Shown here in pieces: positions 10,201 to 19,198 of a stretch of 64,000 bases of DNA (position 1 is the stretch's first letter; the number at the start of each line of letters is the position of its first letter). The position numbers were made by a program, and so were the translations under genes. Below the pieces are notes generated by a model. It had not been told where the DNA came from. It saw nothing but the letters and a program-made list of their open reading frames with translations, and searched no databases. The stretch is from Streptosporangium album (GTDB lineage: Bacteria > Actinomycetota > Actinomycetes > Streptosporangiales > Streptosporangiaceae): positions 80,280 to 144,279 of the forward strand of contig NZ_JACHJU010000008.1 of the NCBI RefSeq assembly GCF_014203795.1, in the 5' to 3' direction.

Positions 10201-10331
10201 TTGGCGGCCATCGCCCGCCGCCGGGCAGCGGCGTCCAGGTGGAAGAACGCACCCAGCTGCGTGATATCGGGAACGGCGTTGAACTTGCCGTACCTGCTCC
10301 GCTGCTCCTCGGTGAGGAAGTTGGTCGGCAC
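7251..10331 (-). CDS. tnpA: Tn3-family transposase
   Basis: A 1026-residue Tn3-type TnpA, the transposase of the 6891-17353 element. I chose the GTG at 10331 because the protein then begins PTNFLTEEQRSRYGKF, the normal N-terminus of the family; the upstream extension is Arg/Gly-rich and unlike transposase. The DDE half shows EIASDTSGASEIAFGIFRLLG near residue 784, GQEDQLGALGF near 945 and the closing RLSPLGSEHFNMLGRYNF. It differs clearly from the 915-3965 transposase, so it is an independent acquisition. Confidence 0.92.
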   Translation of the reverse strand: MPTNFLTEEQRSRYGKFNAVPDITQLGAFFHLDAAARRRAMAANGARNQLGWAVQLGTARFLGTFLDDPEMVPAAVVDYVAEQLGLAAGDLKGYGEKKARWDHQKQIREDYGYTAFEAEQWFSLACWVYRRAWTTNERPIVLFDLATHRLDQAKILLPGVTTLERMIASLRERAALRQYKILAAAPSPHQQAGLEDLVVVEDGRRVSKLDRLRKSPTDVSGGGVVKALERHTELRALGASTWDLSAVPQGRIAAIARFAKAARAQAVADLVGDRKLATLVAFAATMEPVSADEAIEVFDLVTGDLLRTSAFKANKQRLRTIKDLDTAAIVLREVWLKIRSVAQDPDGDIRAALDVMDVVAIGAAADTIGEIAREPDEDFHAELLDRYATVRRFLPKLLKLIDFDAGAAADLTGDGKGQGVRPGHEVLEAIDFLKAIERRRSDIAPDEVPAGFLTSAWHRRVFPKRGENAGTFNKQAYTLAAVERLRESLRRHEVFVPGLRKWGDPTAGLLAGEAWEKARPNICRDLSLSPQPGVDVKRWASTLDFAYKQLAAGLSGDDDVRNDWVRIETDSTGKDRLVLTGLEKLDEPASLTALRADVDARIPVVDLSEAVLEVHSWTGCLDQFTHVSGDVPSRKEDMITSIAAVLVAQSMNVGMRPMVSEGTAALALDRLFWVEQNYIRAATLTAANAALVDYHSQQELAKAWGGGELASADGLRFVVPVKTINAGPNTKYFGKGKRAKGVTYYNFTSDQFTGFHGIVIPGTPKDWYYILEGLLEQETSLRPTEIASDTSGASEIAFGIFRLLGWQFSPRLADVGSATLYRADPTAFYGAFDNLIRARVNTGLIADQWDELLRVAGSLRTEAVKASELFRYLSGGGTPTPIGRALMELGKLDRSTYLASYFDDELLRRRVNTQLNRQEARHTLARKIFHGQKGELRQKYKEGQEDQLGALGFMTNVCILWNTIYTARALEEIRAEGKKQVATADIARLSPLGSEHFNMLGRYNFSLPEILRSGGFRPLRTPPPTE

Positions 10332-10495
10332 TGCGCCCCTCCGGGTCCCACCGCGCACCGGACCACGGCCGCGGCAACAGTCGGCGCCCCCACCCCGGGA
10401 AGGGATGAAGGCGCCTCGGATGTACCAGCGGGCACGCCGAACACCCAACATGACCGCTATCGGAGGAAGTGTGACAGTTGTGTGCGGTGCCCGTG

Positions 10496-10660
10496 TTAGT
10501 GACCCTCGCCGGCAGCGGAACGCCCGTTCTCAGCGGCGTAGCCGGGCGGGTCGTCGATCTCTTCATCGAGCGCGGTCAGGTCGTCCTTTGACAGGGCGGG
10601 CAGGTCCGGCTCGGGCCCGGTGGAGTCCCACACCTGTTTCGTAGAGTGTCGGGGCTGGAC
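10496..10660 (-). pseudogene. C-terminal scrap of an unknown protein
   Basis: Reverse-strand reading gives an acidic tail (DLPALSKDDLTALDEEIDD) ending in TAA with no start upstream. Family unknown. It lies between the transposase and an IS110 relic and is probably cargo debris. The rest of 10332-10722 shows nothing recognisable. Confidence 0.35.
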
Positions 10661-10722
10661 CTGCAACGGAACCAGAACGCACGATTAGCTCTGTTCATGC
10701 AGACATCCCATATCGTTCGTTG

Positions 10723-10929
10723 TCAAGCGGCGACGGATGATCCGCTTTGGTGTTCGACAACGGGCGTGTCTGCACCCTGATGCGACCAAGCGATTGCTTC
10801 GTCGTAGGGTGTGTCGGTCTTCAGGCAGCTGTGCAAGACCCCGACGAGCCGGTTGGAGACCTGGCGCAAGGCCGCGTAGTGGCCCAGTCCGCGGGCGCGC
10901 TGCTTGTCGTAGTAGGCCCCCGCCTGCGA
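10723..10929 (-). pseudogene. IS110-family transposase, C-terminal remnant
   Basis: The reverse strand encodes GAYYDKQRARGLGHYAALRQ followed by SNRLVGVLHSCLKTDTPYDE, the usual C-terminal end of IS110 transposases (Transposase_20 tail). The DEDD domain is absent. On the opposite strand the adjoining 10924-10992 reads LRVMRRERGTTLAQLSEATG, the start of an XRE-type helix-turn-helix, also a fragment. Confidence 0.7.
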
Positions 10930-11099
10930 GTCATGCGCCGTGAACGCGGCACCACCCTGGCTCAGCTGAGCGAGGCGACCGGGATCTCCGACACCCAGCT
11001 GTGGTGGATCGACACCGCGATGCTGGACGGCGGGCTGACGACCGGCAGTAGGGCCACGAACGGGTGGGGCCCGTTCAACACCCTGGGCCTGCGCCGAGT

Positions 11100-11659
11100 C
11101 TCTGCCCACCATCGTCCAGCATTGGGACGACATGGTGCGGGTGGCCGGCTCACTGTCCACCAACCAGGTCCGCGCCTACGACCTGATCAAGATGATGACC
11201 GCCGACGGCCGCCTGACCGGCCTGGGCAACGCCTTCGCCCACTACGGCCGCATCTTCAAGACGCTCCACCTGCTGCAGGTCGTCCACGTGGAGGACTACC
11301 GCAGGATGATCGGGGCGCAGCTGAACGTCGGCGAGTCCCGCCACACCCTGGCGCGCCGGGTGTTCTTCGGCAACCTCGGCCGGCTGACGCGCGGTTATGA
11401 ACGCGGCATGGAGGACCAGGTGGGCGCGCTGGGCCTCGGGATCAACGCCATCACCTGGTGGAACAGTCTCTATATTGACGCGGCGGTCAAAAGGCTGGAG
11501 GCCGGCGGGCTGGGCATCGGCCCCGAGATCCGCTCCCGTCTTTCGCCGTTGCTGTTCGAGCACATCAATTTCCACGGTTTCTACCCGTTCAACCGTCCTG
11601 ACCTGGATGGAGGGCTCCGCGAGCTGCGCGACCCCAACGCCGCCGACGAACAGGAGTAG
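11100..11659 (+). pseudogene. Tn3-family transposase, C-terminal fragment
   Basis: The last ~185 residues of a third type of Tn3 transposase: HYGRIFKTLHLLQVVHVEDY, then ESRHTLARRVFFG, the Glu-bearing GMEDQVGALGLGINAITWWN and the closing RLSPLLFEHINFHGFYPF. The N-terminal 800 residues and first catalytic Asp are missing. It is nearer to the 915-3965 protein than to its neighbour at 7251-10331. A relic carried inside the larger transposon. Confidence 0.8.
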
Positions 11660-11813
11660 CCCACCTGGGTGAGATATGCCAGGGCCTGGGCGAGATGGCC
11701 TCCCCTGCCGGGGCCTGGAACGCCGGTAAAGGAGAACTCTGAGGATCACAGGCTTCGACCCGGCGGCACAGCGTCTTGTTTGAGGATCTGGATGCTTGCG
11801 ATCACTCGCGTTA

Positions 11814-11858
11814 AGCAACTCATGTTGACCAATCCCGAATTAGTCAACTAGAGTTGCT
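11814..11858 (+). promoter_or_regulatory. Promoter embedded in a two-part palindromic operator
   Basis: The site reads AGCAACT-N3-GTTGAC-N13-GTCAAC-N3-AGTTGCT: two nested, perfectly matched arm pairs. A promoter lies within it: TTGACC at 11825-11830, 18-base spacer, TAGAGT at 11849-11854. The downstream ATG is at 11862, about where transcription would begin, so the message is probably leaderless. The HTH protein encoded immediately downstream is the natural candidate repressor. The pairing and hexamers are seen in the sequence; the regulation is inferred. Confidence 0.7.
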
Positions 11859-11861
11859 TGC

Positions 11862-12092
11862 ATGTCCGGTGCTGAGACTCCCGTTCCTCAAGAGCCCGCT
11901 GATGCGCTGGCGGCTGTGGCGGCGTTGAGACGCCTGGCCGACCAGATAGAGGACGCCGCCGTCGAGCAGGCCATGCGAGGGGGCTGGAGCTGGCCGCAGG
12001 TCGCCGAGGCGCTCGGCGTGACGCGCCAAGCGGTCCACAAGAAGCACGCCAAGCGGCTCATCGCCGCCGGCGTCACGCTGAGGAGGCGCTGA
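11862..12092 (+). CDS. Helix-turn-helix regulator paired with a Clp_N protein
   Basis: A 76-residue protein; GGWSWPQVAEALGVTRQAVHKKHAKRL (from about residue 45) is a compact helix-turn-helix. Its start is only ~7 bases after a likely -10 box inside a palindrome, suggesting a leaderless, autoregulated transcript. The Clp_N gene follows after two bases, so the two are co-transcribed. HTH/Clp_N pairs of this kind are widespread in actinomycetes; their job is not established. Confidence 0.85.
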   Translation: MSGAETPVPQEPADALAAVAALRRLADQIEDAAVEQAMRGGWSWPQVAEALGVTRQAVHKKHAKRLIAAGVTLRRR

Positions 12093-12094
12093 CG

Positions 12095-12577
12095 ATGGCC
12101 GCCATCGACCACTACATCAACACGATCATCGACCAGGGAGCACACGAAGCCCACACCAACGGATCGGCGACGATCGAGGCACACCATCTCCTGCTGGCGA
12201 TCGCCGCCGAGCGAGGAACCACCACCCATCAGGCCCTTACTTCGGCCGGGCTCGATCATCGAGCGATCCGCGACGCGCTGGACCGGGAGTTCGAGCACAG
12301 CCTGAGCGCGGCCGGAGTCTCTCGTGCCGCCTTCGACCTCCCGCAGCCGAGCAGCGCCCCCCAGCGTCCGTCGCAACTGGGGGCATCGGCCAAACTCGCG
12401 CTCGAACGAGGCTTCGCGTCCGTTGCCCGTAAGAAGGATCTGCGGCCGGCGCATCTGCTGCTCGGGATCTTGCAAGCCGAGGTCGGCACCGTGCCGCGCG
12501 CGCTCGCCCTGGCAGGTATCGACCAAGCCGATCTGAAGGCGCGCGTACAGCGGACGCTCACCAACGCGGGCGAGTAA
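12095..12577 (+). CDS. Clp N-terminal domain protein
   Basis: A 160-residue protein with two Clp_N-type repeats: residues ~5-65 (INTIIDQGAHEAHTNGSATI..HHLLLAIAAERG) and ~95-155 (LGASAKLALERGFASVARKK..HLLLGILQAEVG). There is no AAA+ ATPase module, so it is a stand-alone adaptor- or sensor-like protein rather than a Clp chaperone. It is co-transcribed with the HTH gene two bases upstream. In ClpA/C this fold binds substrates or adaptors; here it may tune its partner HTH protein, which is inference. Confidence 0.85.
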   Translation: MAAIDHYINTIIDQGAHEAHTNGSATIEAHHLLLAIAAERGTTTHQALTSAGLDHRAIRDALDREFEHSLSAAGVSRAAFDLPQPSSAPQRPSQLGASAKLALERGFASVARKKDLRPAHLLLGILQAEVGTVPRALALAGIDQADLKARVQRTLTNAGE

Positions 12578-12824
12578 CCAACAGACGCGGCTGAGGCCGT
12601 TCCATTCCCCGAGGCCAGGCCCGCAATGGCCGCCCGCACAGCGATGCGCGGCGAGTCCCTCGAACGCGGGCCGCGATGCGTCGCGCGCTCGGCCAGCTCC
12701 AGCCGCGCCGAGCCTGACGGCGAAAACGCACCCCGGCAAGGTCCCGCGAGAACCCTCCCGGGCCCTTCACCACCACTCTCAGGCGCCCGCAACGCGAGGC
12801 GTGAACCACATGAAAGGCGAGACG

Positions 12825-13750
<926 letters not shown>

Positions 13751-13754
<4 letters not shown>

Positions 13755-14599
13755 ATCCGACCGCGATGGCATGGCGTGCGGGCTGGTCCCGCGGTCTGAT
13801 CGAGCTGCGGCAGTCGCTCACCAACGGCGGGGATCTGTTCAACCACTTCTTCTGGCCCGTGTTGATGTTGATCGCCGTGTTCTTCCTGCGAGAGGTGTCC
13901 TTCGGGCAGAGCGGATTCTCCCTCGGTACCCTGGTCTTGCCGAGCATCCTCGGGATGAACGCCGCGATGTCCATGGTCAGCATGAGCCAGCAGCTCACCG
14001 CCGACCGGGAGGACGGGACCCTGCTGCGTGCCAAGGCGACACCGAACGGAATGGTGGGCTACCTGCTCGGCAAGATCATCTCGGTGTCCGGCAGCCTGGT
14101 CGTCGACCTTGCGATCTTTCTGATTCCCGGCATGTTCATCATTTCCGGCCTTGCGATCGGCGACCCGGGCTCCTGGCTGACCCTGAGCTGGGTGCTGGCG
14201 CTGGGACTGGTGGCGACCCTGCCGATCGGCGCGGTGCTGGGATCGGTGTTCGTCAGCGTACGCAGCCAGGGACTGCTCACGCTGCCGATCCTCGGCATGA
14301 TCGCGATCTCCGGAATCTTCTACCCGCTCACAGTGCTGCCGGAGTGGGTGCAATGGATCGCCCAGGCCTTCCCGATCTACTGGCTCGGCCTCGGCATGCG
14401 CTCGGCCCTGCTGCCCGATGGCGCGGTCGCCGTCGAGATCGGCGAATCCTGGCGGCACCTGGAAACCATCGGGGTGCTCGGGGCCTGGGCGGTGCTCGGC
14501 CTGCTCCTCGCGCCGATCGTACTGCGCCGGATGGCGCGCCGGGAGTCCGGTTCCAGCGTGGCCGAGCGCCGTGAGAAGGCCCTGCAGCGCATCGGGTAA
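13751..14599 (+). CDS. ABC-2 type transporter permease
   Basis: A 282-residue membrane subunit that overlaps the ATPase by four bases. Six hydrophobic spans are visible, e.g. FNHFFWPVLMLIAVFF (~30), a long span around SLVVDLAIFLIPGMFIISGL (~115), and the ABC-2 motif region GMIAISGIFYPLTVLPEWVQ (~180-200) before the last spans. With the ATPase it forms a DrrAB-like exporter. The broken P450 gene 95 bases downstream hints that the block came from a secondary-metabolite locus. Confidence 0.9.
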
Positions 14600-14693
14600 G
14601 GCGAACCGACCCCCGTCCCGCGAAACACCCTCAATTCGAAATGAGTGGGACAGCAGTGCTGACGCTGCCCTCCCACGCCTGGAAGGAATCCCT

Positions 14694-15113
14694 ATGTTCA
14701 ACCCCCCTCCCACCGTGACAGGGCTGCCCATGACGCGCCCTGCCGGCTGTCCCTTCGATCCCCCCGAAGAGCTGACAGCGCTGCGCGAGCGGCAGCCGAT
14801 CAGCCGGATGGCCTACCCCGACGGGCACACGGGCTGGCTGGCAACCAGCCACGCGCTGGTCCGCGCGATACTGGCCGACCCCCGTTTCAGCTCACGGCAT
14901 GAGCTCATGCACAACCCGTTTCCCGGACCGGTCATCCCCGAGATACCTCCGGCGCCACCCGGTATGTTCATCGGGGTCGACCCGCCCGAGCACACCCGCT
15001 ACCGGAAGCTGCTCACGGGCACGTTCACCGTTCGCCGGATGCGCCTGCTCACCGAGCGCGTCGAGCAGATCACCGCCGAGCATCTGGACGCCATGGAACG
15101 GCACGGGCCGCCG
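14694..15113 (+). pseudogene. Cytochrome P450, N-terminal fragment
   Basis: About 140 residues of a bacterial P450: CPFDPPEELTALRERQPISR at the N-terminus, helix-C region PPEHTRYRKLLTGTFTVRRM, then the frame enters unrelated sequence. The oxygen-binding I helix, ExxR and haem Cys are all missing, so it cannot bind haem. GGAAGGAAT precedes the ATG. It follows the ABC exporter genes. Confidence 0.85.
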
Positions 15114-15575
15114 GCCGGTTCGCCCTGGACGAATGGGGCGCCTGGCTGCCGGAGTGCTTCTGGCCGATCTGGGGAGCCGCGCTGGCCACCGCCACCACCT
15201 CCTACCATCTGCACCGCAAGCATGATGCGCGCCGGGCACCTGTCGGCCACGCCCCTCCCACCCCCGTGACATCATCAGGACAATGAGCTGAGACGCGGCT
15301 GCGGCGTTCGGGTACTCCCGGCCTACTACGCCGCGGCCCAGGCCCTGGCCGACGGCGGGCTGGCCGCCCTGGTGGCGGCCAAGCCCGGCCCGAAGGGCGG
15401 CCACAAGCTCACCGAGGAGGTCTGCGCGTTCGCCGAGGCCCGGCTGGCGGCCGACCCGGCGCTGCGGGCCAAGGATCTGGTCGGCCCGATCGAGGAGAAC
15501 TTCGGCGTGCGCGTGCACCCCCGCTCGATCGAGCGAGCGCTGGCCCGCTACCGGGAGCACTCCAAAAGCCGCTGA
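15114..15575 (+). pseudogene. Two fused gene scraps: membrane tail and HTH protein
   Basis: Directly after the P450 break a different frame reads DEWGAWLPECFWPIWGAALA (to ~15283), like the tail of a small actinomycete membrane protein. From 15285 a further frame reads AYYAAAQALADGGLAALVAA and KPGPKGGHKLTEEVCAFAEA, ending at 15575. That is the C-terminal part of a helix-turn-helix protein of the type found beside actinomycete integrases and transposases. Its N-terminus is missing. Confidence 0.5.
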
Positions 15576-15818
15576 TGACCTGCCCGCCCGCGAGGACCAT
15601 CCCCGTCACCCGAAACCGACACTCCCCGGGCGAACAACTCAGCCGCCTCAAACCGCAACCGCTCGCGTTTGATGCGTTCCTCGGCGGTCAGACCGCCACC
15701 TTCCGGATACCTCATACCTCCGGCATAGCAAACACGCCGTCAGCCATCAGCACCCGCACCTCACCGTAACTTCCGCCCTTCAACCTCAGCAGCGCGGACC
15801 CCTGAGCAGCGCCGAAGG

Positions 15819-15946
15819 CTCTCACAAACGGTCGTTCACGAGAACCATCCACACCCGAGACGCATCGCGGCCATAATGCGTCTCGAAAGGCTGTCTCGAA
15901 AAGAAGCTCTCACAAACCGTTGTCGCACGAAAAGAGACTCATCGCC
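15819..15946 (+). promoter_or_regulatory. Candidate res site of the Tn3-type transposon
   Basis: Directly upstream of the resolvase gene. A dyad at 15857-15884 has 9-bp perfect arms GAGACGCAT/ATGCGTCTC around 10 bases. GTCTCGAAA occurs twice in a row (about 15880-15902). A 23-24 bp near-identical repeat, starting CTCTCACAAAC, occurs at 15819-15842 and 15907-15930. Several resolvase-binding subsites before the resolvase start is the normal Tn3 arrangement, and binding here would also repress the gene. Confidence 0.6.
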
Positions 15947-16888
15947 ATGGCGCTCTACGGATACTGCCGCGTCTCGACCGCCGACCAGAACCCCGATCAC
16001 CAGATCGACGCGCTCCTGCGCGCCGGGGTGGTACAGGAGAACATCTTCCTCGACCGGGCCAGCGGCGCCCGGGCCTCCCGGCCCGAGCTCGACCGCCTCA
16101 TGGCAGCGCTGGGCGACGGCGACATGCTCAAGATCACCCGGCTGGACCGGCTGTCACGCTCGGTCCAGCACCTCATCAACCTCGGCGCCGACCTACGGAC
16201 CCGCGGAGTCGGCCTGCACGTCATCGAGCAGGGCATCGACACCGAGACGATGGAGGGCCGCGCGATGTTCGGCATGCTGGCGGTCCTGGCCGAGCTGCAG
16301 CGCGAACTCATCGTCTCCAACACCAACGACGGCCTGGCCGCCGCCCGCGCCCGCGGCCGCGTCGGCGGCCGCCGCCCCAAACTCACCCAGCGCCAGCTCG
16401 ACCAGGCCCAAAGCATGTACGACAGCGGCGACCACACCGTGGAGGAGATCGCCGCGACCTTCCACGTGTCCCGCCCCACCATGTACCGGCAGCTCACCTC
16501 CTTCCAGGAGGGCCGCGACTGCGTCCTGGTCGTCTACCGCAGCAGCCGCCGGCCCAAGACCGACGCCAGCAACCGCCGCCTGGGCGAGACCGGCCAGTCC
16601 GAGAAGATCCAGAAGGACACCGACCGCAAATGGTGGCCCATCGCCCCCGCCCGCCGGTCCAAGGTCAAAGCGATCGTCTACGTCGCCGACGGCACCGTGG
16701 CGCGGGTCCGCGCCGTCGACGGCAACCTCACCCGATGGCAGCACGACGACCGCGGCTACGCCGACGTCCCCGTCAGCCCACCCCTGACCGACCTGCAGAT
16801 CGCCGAGCAACTCCCCACCTTGAGCATCCGGATCGGCGACCCGCGACCGCACGTGCGCGGCAAGCTCCGCGAGTACCTCATCCTGTGA
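15947..16888 (+). CDS. tnpR: Serine resolvase with a C-terminal extension
   Basis: Catalyses resolution of cointegrates at res. The resolvase domain runs to about residue 135: GYCRVSTADQNPDHQIDALL carries the nucleophilic Ser, then RLDRLSRS and GRAMFGMLAVLAELQREL. A helix-turn-helix follows (TVEEIAATFHVSRPTMYRQL, ~165-185). Normal Tn3 resolvases end there at ~185 residues. This one has a further ~125 residues (WWPIAPARRSKVKAIVYVAD ... HVRGKLREYLIL) of unknown function. I chose the ATG at 15947; an in-frame TTG lies at 15920. Confidence 0.88.
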   Translation: MALYGYCRVSTADQNPDHQIDALLRAGVVQENIFLDRASGARASRPELDRLMAALGDGDMLKITRLDRLSRSVQHLINLGADLRTRGVGLHVIEQGIDTETMEGRAMFGMLAVLAELQRELIVSNTNDGLAAARARGRVGGRRPKLTQRQLDQAQSMYDSGDHTVEEIAATFHVSRPTMYRQLTSFQEGRDCVLVVYRSSRRPKTDASNRRLGETGQSEKIQKDTDRKWWPIAPARRSKVKAIVYVADGTVARVRAVDGNLTRWQHDDRGYADVPVSPPLTDLQIAEQLPTLSIRIGDPRPHVRGKLREYLIL

Positions 16889-16906
16889 ACCCCGCGGCCC
16901 GGCAGA

Positions 16907-17218
16907 TCAGTCAGCCAACGCCGTCAGAAGCCGGTCCCGCTGCTGCTCGGTCAGCCCGCCGACCCTGCGCCTCTCATCCACCCCGGACGTGGCCATCAAC
17001 GCCGCGACCTTCGCCGGCCCGTACCCAGGGACCGCGCGAAGGACCTGAACCACGCGCGTCCTCTTCACGATGTCCTCGCCGCTACGACCAAACACCTCGG
17101 CCACGCTCGTCTTACCGGACTTCACCTCGGCGAGAAGCTCGATCCGGAACCTCCTCGCCTCGGCCGACCTCACCAAAGCGTTCGCCCGCTGCTCTGGAGT
17201 CATCGTCGGCAATGCCAT
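16907..17218 (-). CDS. mihF: Actinobacterial integration host factor (mIHF-like)
   Basis: 103 residues, the normal mIHF length. It begins MALPTMTPEQRANAL, continues with a helical RRFRIELLAEVKSGKTSVAE, then the DNA-binding helix-hairpin-helix VPGYGPAKVAALMATSGVDE and RRVGGL. In actinomycetes mIHF bends DNA and supports phage integration and nucleoid structure. It converges on the resolvase gene and sits just inside the right terminal repeat, so it is a transposon-borne paralogue. It may help assemble the transposition or resolution complex (inference). Confidence 0.82.
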   Translation of the reverse strand: MALPTMTPEQRANALVRSAEARRFRIELLAEVKSGKTSVAEVFGRSGEDIVKRTRVVQVLRAVPGYGPAKVAALMATSGVDERRRVGGLTEQQRDRLLTALAD

Positions 17219-17306
17219 CGAACTGCTCTCCCGTAGATAGATCGGCTGGTCACACGCCCTCCCGCCGTACACGCCGGCGGAGGCCACCGCACCATCATCG
17301 CGCACA

Positions 17307-17353
17307 GTGTCAACGGATGTGACAGTAACCCGGGCCCACCGTTCCTGTCCTAC
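17307..17353 (-). repeat. Right terminal repeat of the Tn3-type transposon
   Basis: Inverted copy of 6891-6937. Its outer end directly abuts a truncated istA gene. Confidence 0.85.
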
Positions 17354-18326
17354 TCGGAGGCCAGAAATGATCGTCAGGCAGCGCGCGTAGCAGCGGCGCT
17401 TCGATCGCGAAGTCCTGGGCGATGGTGCGCAGCCGTGCTCCGATCCGGCGGCCGTCTTCGAGCTGCTCGAAGTGCTCGATGCGGGCGTTGAGCTCGGCCA
17501 GGCTGTCCACTTGCGGCACCGGCGACAGGTAGTTGCGACGAAAGTAGCCGATCTGGCCTTCCACCCCGCCCTTCTCATGAGCGCCCTCGATGCCGCGCTC
17601 GCAGTAGAAGGCCTCGCAGCGGTAGTGCGAGCGAAACAGCCGCCAGCGGGGGTTTTCCACCCGGAGCCGGCCGCGGAAGAGAACCTTCGTCACTGCCGCG
17701 GTCAGGTTGTCGTAGCGGATGTGCCGGGTCGGGGTGCCGCCCAGCCGGGTGAATGCCTCCACGTGCCCTTCCAGGAACGCCTCCTGGCCGCTGGTGGCGT
17801 AGATCTTGTGGATGGCCTTGCCGGAATACGACATGCGGTAGACGAACAGGTAGCACTTGGTCAGCACCCCGGCCAGGTTCACCCACAACTCGCCGAAGTC
17901 GACCTCGGCCTCCTCGCCGGGCGGATGGTTCTGGCGGATGAACACCTTGGCCGGTGCCCGGCCCTCCTCGATGCGGATCTCGGGTTTGCGCTTGGCGAGG
18001 TAGTCACGCACCGTGGAGTACGACAGCCCGGCCGCATCCTGCTCATCGAGCAGTCGGCGGTGGATCCGCTTGACGGTGTGACGCTGTTTGCGGGGCGCGT
18101 CCAGGTCGGCGCGCAACCACTCGTCGATTACCTTCTTGAACGGCTCCAACTGCGGAGATCGCCGTTTCGGTGTCTTACGCGGTGTTGGTTCGGGCTGCGT
18201 CAGTGCTTCGCGGACCAGTCGCCTGTGCACGCCGTACTTGCGGGCCAGTGCCCGAACGCCTAGGCCTTCACGCCACGAATCCCGGCGGATCTGGTCGAAC
18301 AGCTCGACTTTGGTGAGCGCCACCAA
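17354..18326 (-). pseudogene. istA: IS21-family IstA transposase, 3' end deleted
   Basis: The first ~320 residues of IstA (family ~400-500). N-terminal helix-turn-helix (LGVRALARKYGVHRRLVREAL, ~20-42), then the DDE core: EAEVDFGELWVNLAG (~150), HIRYDNLTAAVTKVLF (~215) and a CERGIEGAHEKGGVEGQIG segment with the Glu (~255). The frame runs into the 47-bp repeat of the Tn3-type transposon just after LRALPDDHF, so the C-terminal domain and the IstB ATPase gene are lost. Confidence 0.85.
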
Positions 18327-18382
18327 GCCCCCTTGCCGCGGCGCGCGTGATCTAGCAGGTCGAGCCTGTCACCGCAACCCTA

Positions 18383-18477
18383 AAGGTGGGGCCATTTCAA
18401 GCCGACATGTCGGTCTGGGATCACACCACCGGCCCGAGGTGGGTCCAGCTCAAGCCGCCCAGGTGGGGCCGTTTCAA
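18383..18477. repeat. IS21 terminal multiple repeats
   Basis: Three copies of a ~21-bp unit of form AGGTGGGNCCNNNTCAAG at 18383-18404, 18436-18457 and 18460-18477 (the last continuing as GTCGTCA at 20874-20880 beyond the ISL3 insertion). Repeated transposase-binding units at the termini are characteristic of IS21 elements. Confidence 0.75.
18470..18477. repeat. ISL3 target duplication, left copy
   Basis: CGTTTCAA immediately before the ISL3 repeat; the same 8 bases follow it at 20866-20873. Eight bp is the ISL3-family duplication length. Confidence 0.9.
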
Positions 18478-18535
18478 GGATCTGGCCCACATTTCGTGAC
18501 GGGCACGGCTGCTAGCGGGCATACGCGTCGTGTTC

Positions 18536-19198
18536 TCAGCCGAGTGCGAGAGGGCCGTTGATTTCGAAGTTCTCGTCCAGAACGGTGACGAGGCGGTCGG
18601 CGGCCCGCGGGGTGGCCTCACTGGCCCATTTGTGGACGAGGCTCAGGAAGCCCTGCAGTCGCAGGTGCGCCGTGGCTAGGAGGGCGGGCAAGTCGTCGAG
18701 CTGGATCTCCACCTGCGTGGGAGAGGTCAGCGAGTGGGCATACGACTCCTGTCGGAGCCGAACGGCTCCGACAATGTATTCGAGATCAGTGCCGGGATCG
18801 TGCCCGAGCCAGATGTCCTTCTTGTAAAGGACATTGCGCCACTCCCGCCAGTTTTCCAGGCCGCAACAGCAGCCTGGCAAGATCTCGGCATTGGTGGTCG
18901 TGTCCCTGACACGCAACCCGCCCGGGGCAACTAGCGCTTCGGCTTCGACCAAGTGTCGGTCCAGCAGATGGTGGAGATCGCTGATCGGTTCCGTCGGGAT
19001 GTCGCCGTAGCGGAAGATGACCGCCATCGCGGCGCCGACCTCGGCCGGGGTCATCTGGCCAGAAAGGGCAAGGATTCGGTCACTGGCCGGTTCGGCGACA
19101 GGCCAGCCGGTGAAGTCCGCCGTTCCGGAGGCCTCCAGGACGGCATCGATGAGGATCACGTCCACAATCATCCCGCCGCGGATCGGTCCGCTGCTCAC
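18536..19198 (-). CDS. Passenger protein of the ISL3 element, function unknown
   Basis: A 220-residue protein whose GTG start overlaps the transposase stop (TAGTG), so the two are co-translated. It has no membrane span. Notable stretches are an unusual Cys cluster, LPGCCCGLENWREWRNVLYK (about residues 107-126), and an acidic N-terminal half. I do not recognise the family. The compact alpha/beta look recalls contact-dependent immunity proteins, but that is only an impression. Its position inside the IS makes it cargo or an accessory transposition factor. Confidence 0.75.
   Translation of the reverse strand: MSSGPIRGGMIVDVILIDAVLEASGTADFTGWPVAEPASDRILALSGQMTPAEVGAAMAVIFRYGDIPTEPISDLHHLLDRHLVEAEALVAPGGLRVRDTTTNAEILPGCCCGLENWREWRNVLYKKDIWLGHDPGTDLEYIVGAVRLRQESYAHSLTSPTQVEIQLDDLPALLATAHLRLQGFLSLVHKWASEATPRAADRLVTVLDENFEINGPLALG

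Noticed and set aside
8856..10499. 547-residue open frame on the + strand
   Set aside because: Antisense shadow of the Tn3 transposase at 7251-10331.
18383..18480. Possible CRISPR-like repeats
   Set aside because: Three degenerate units with unequal spacing; they fit IS21 terminal repeats, not a CRISPR array.
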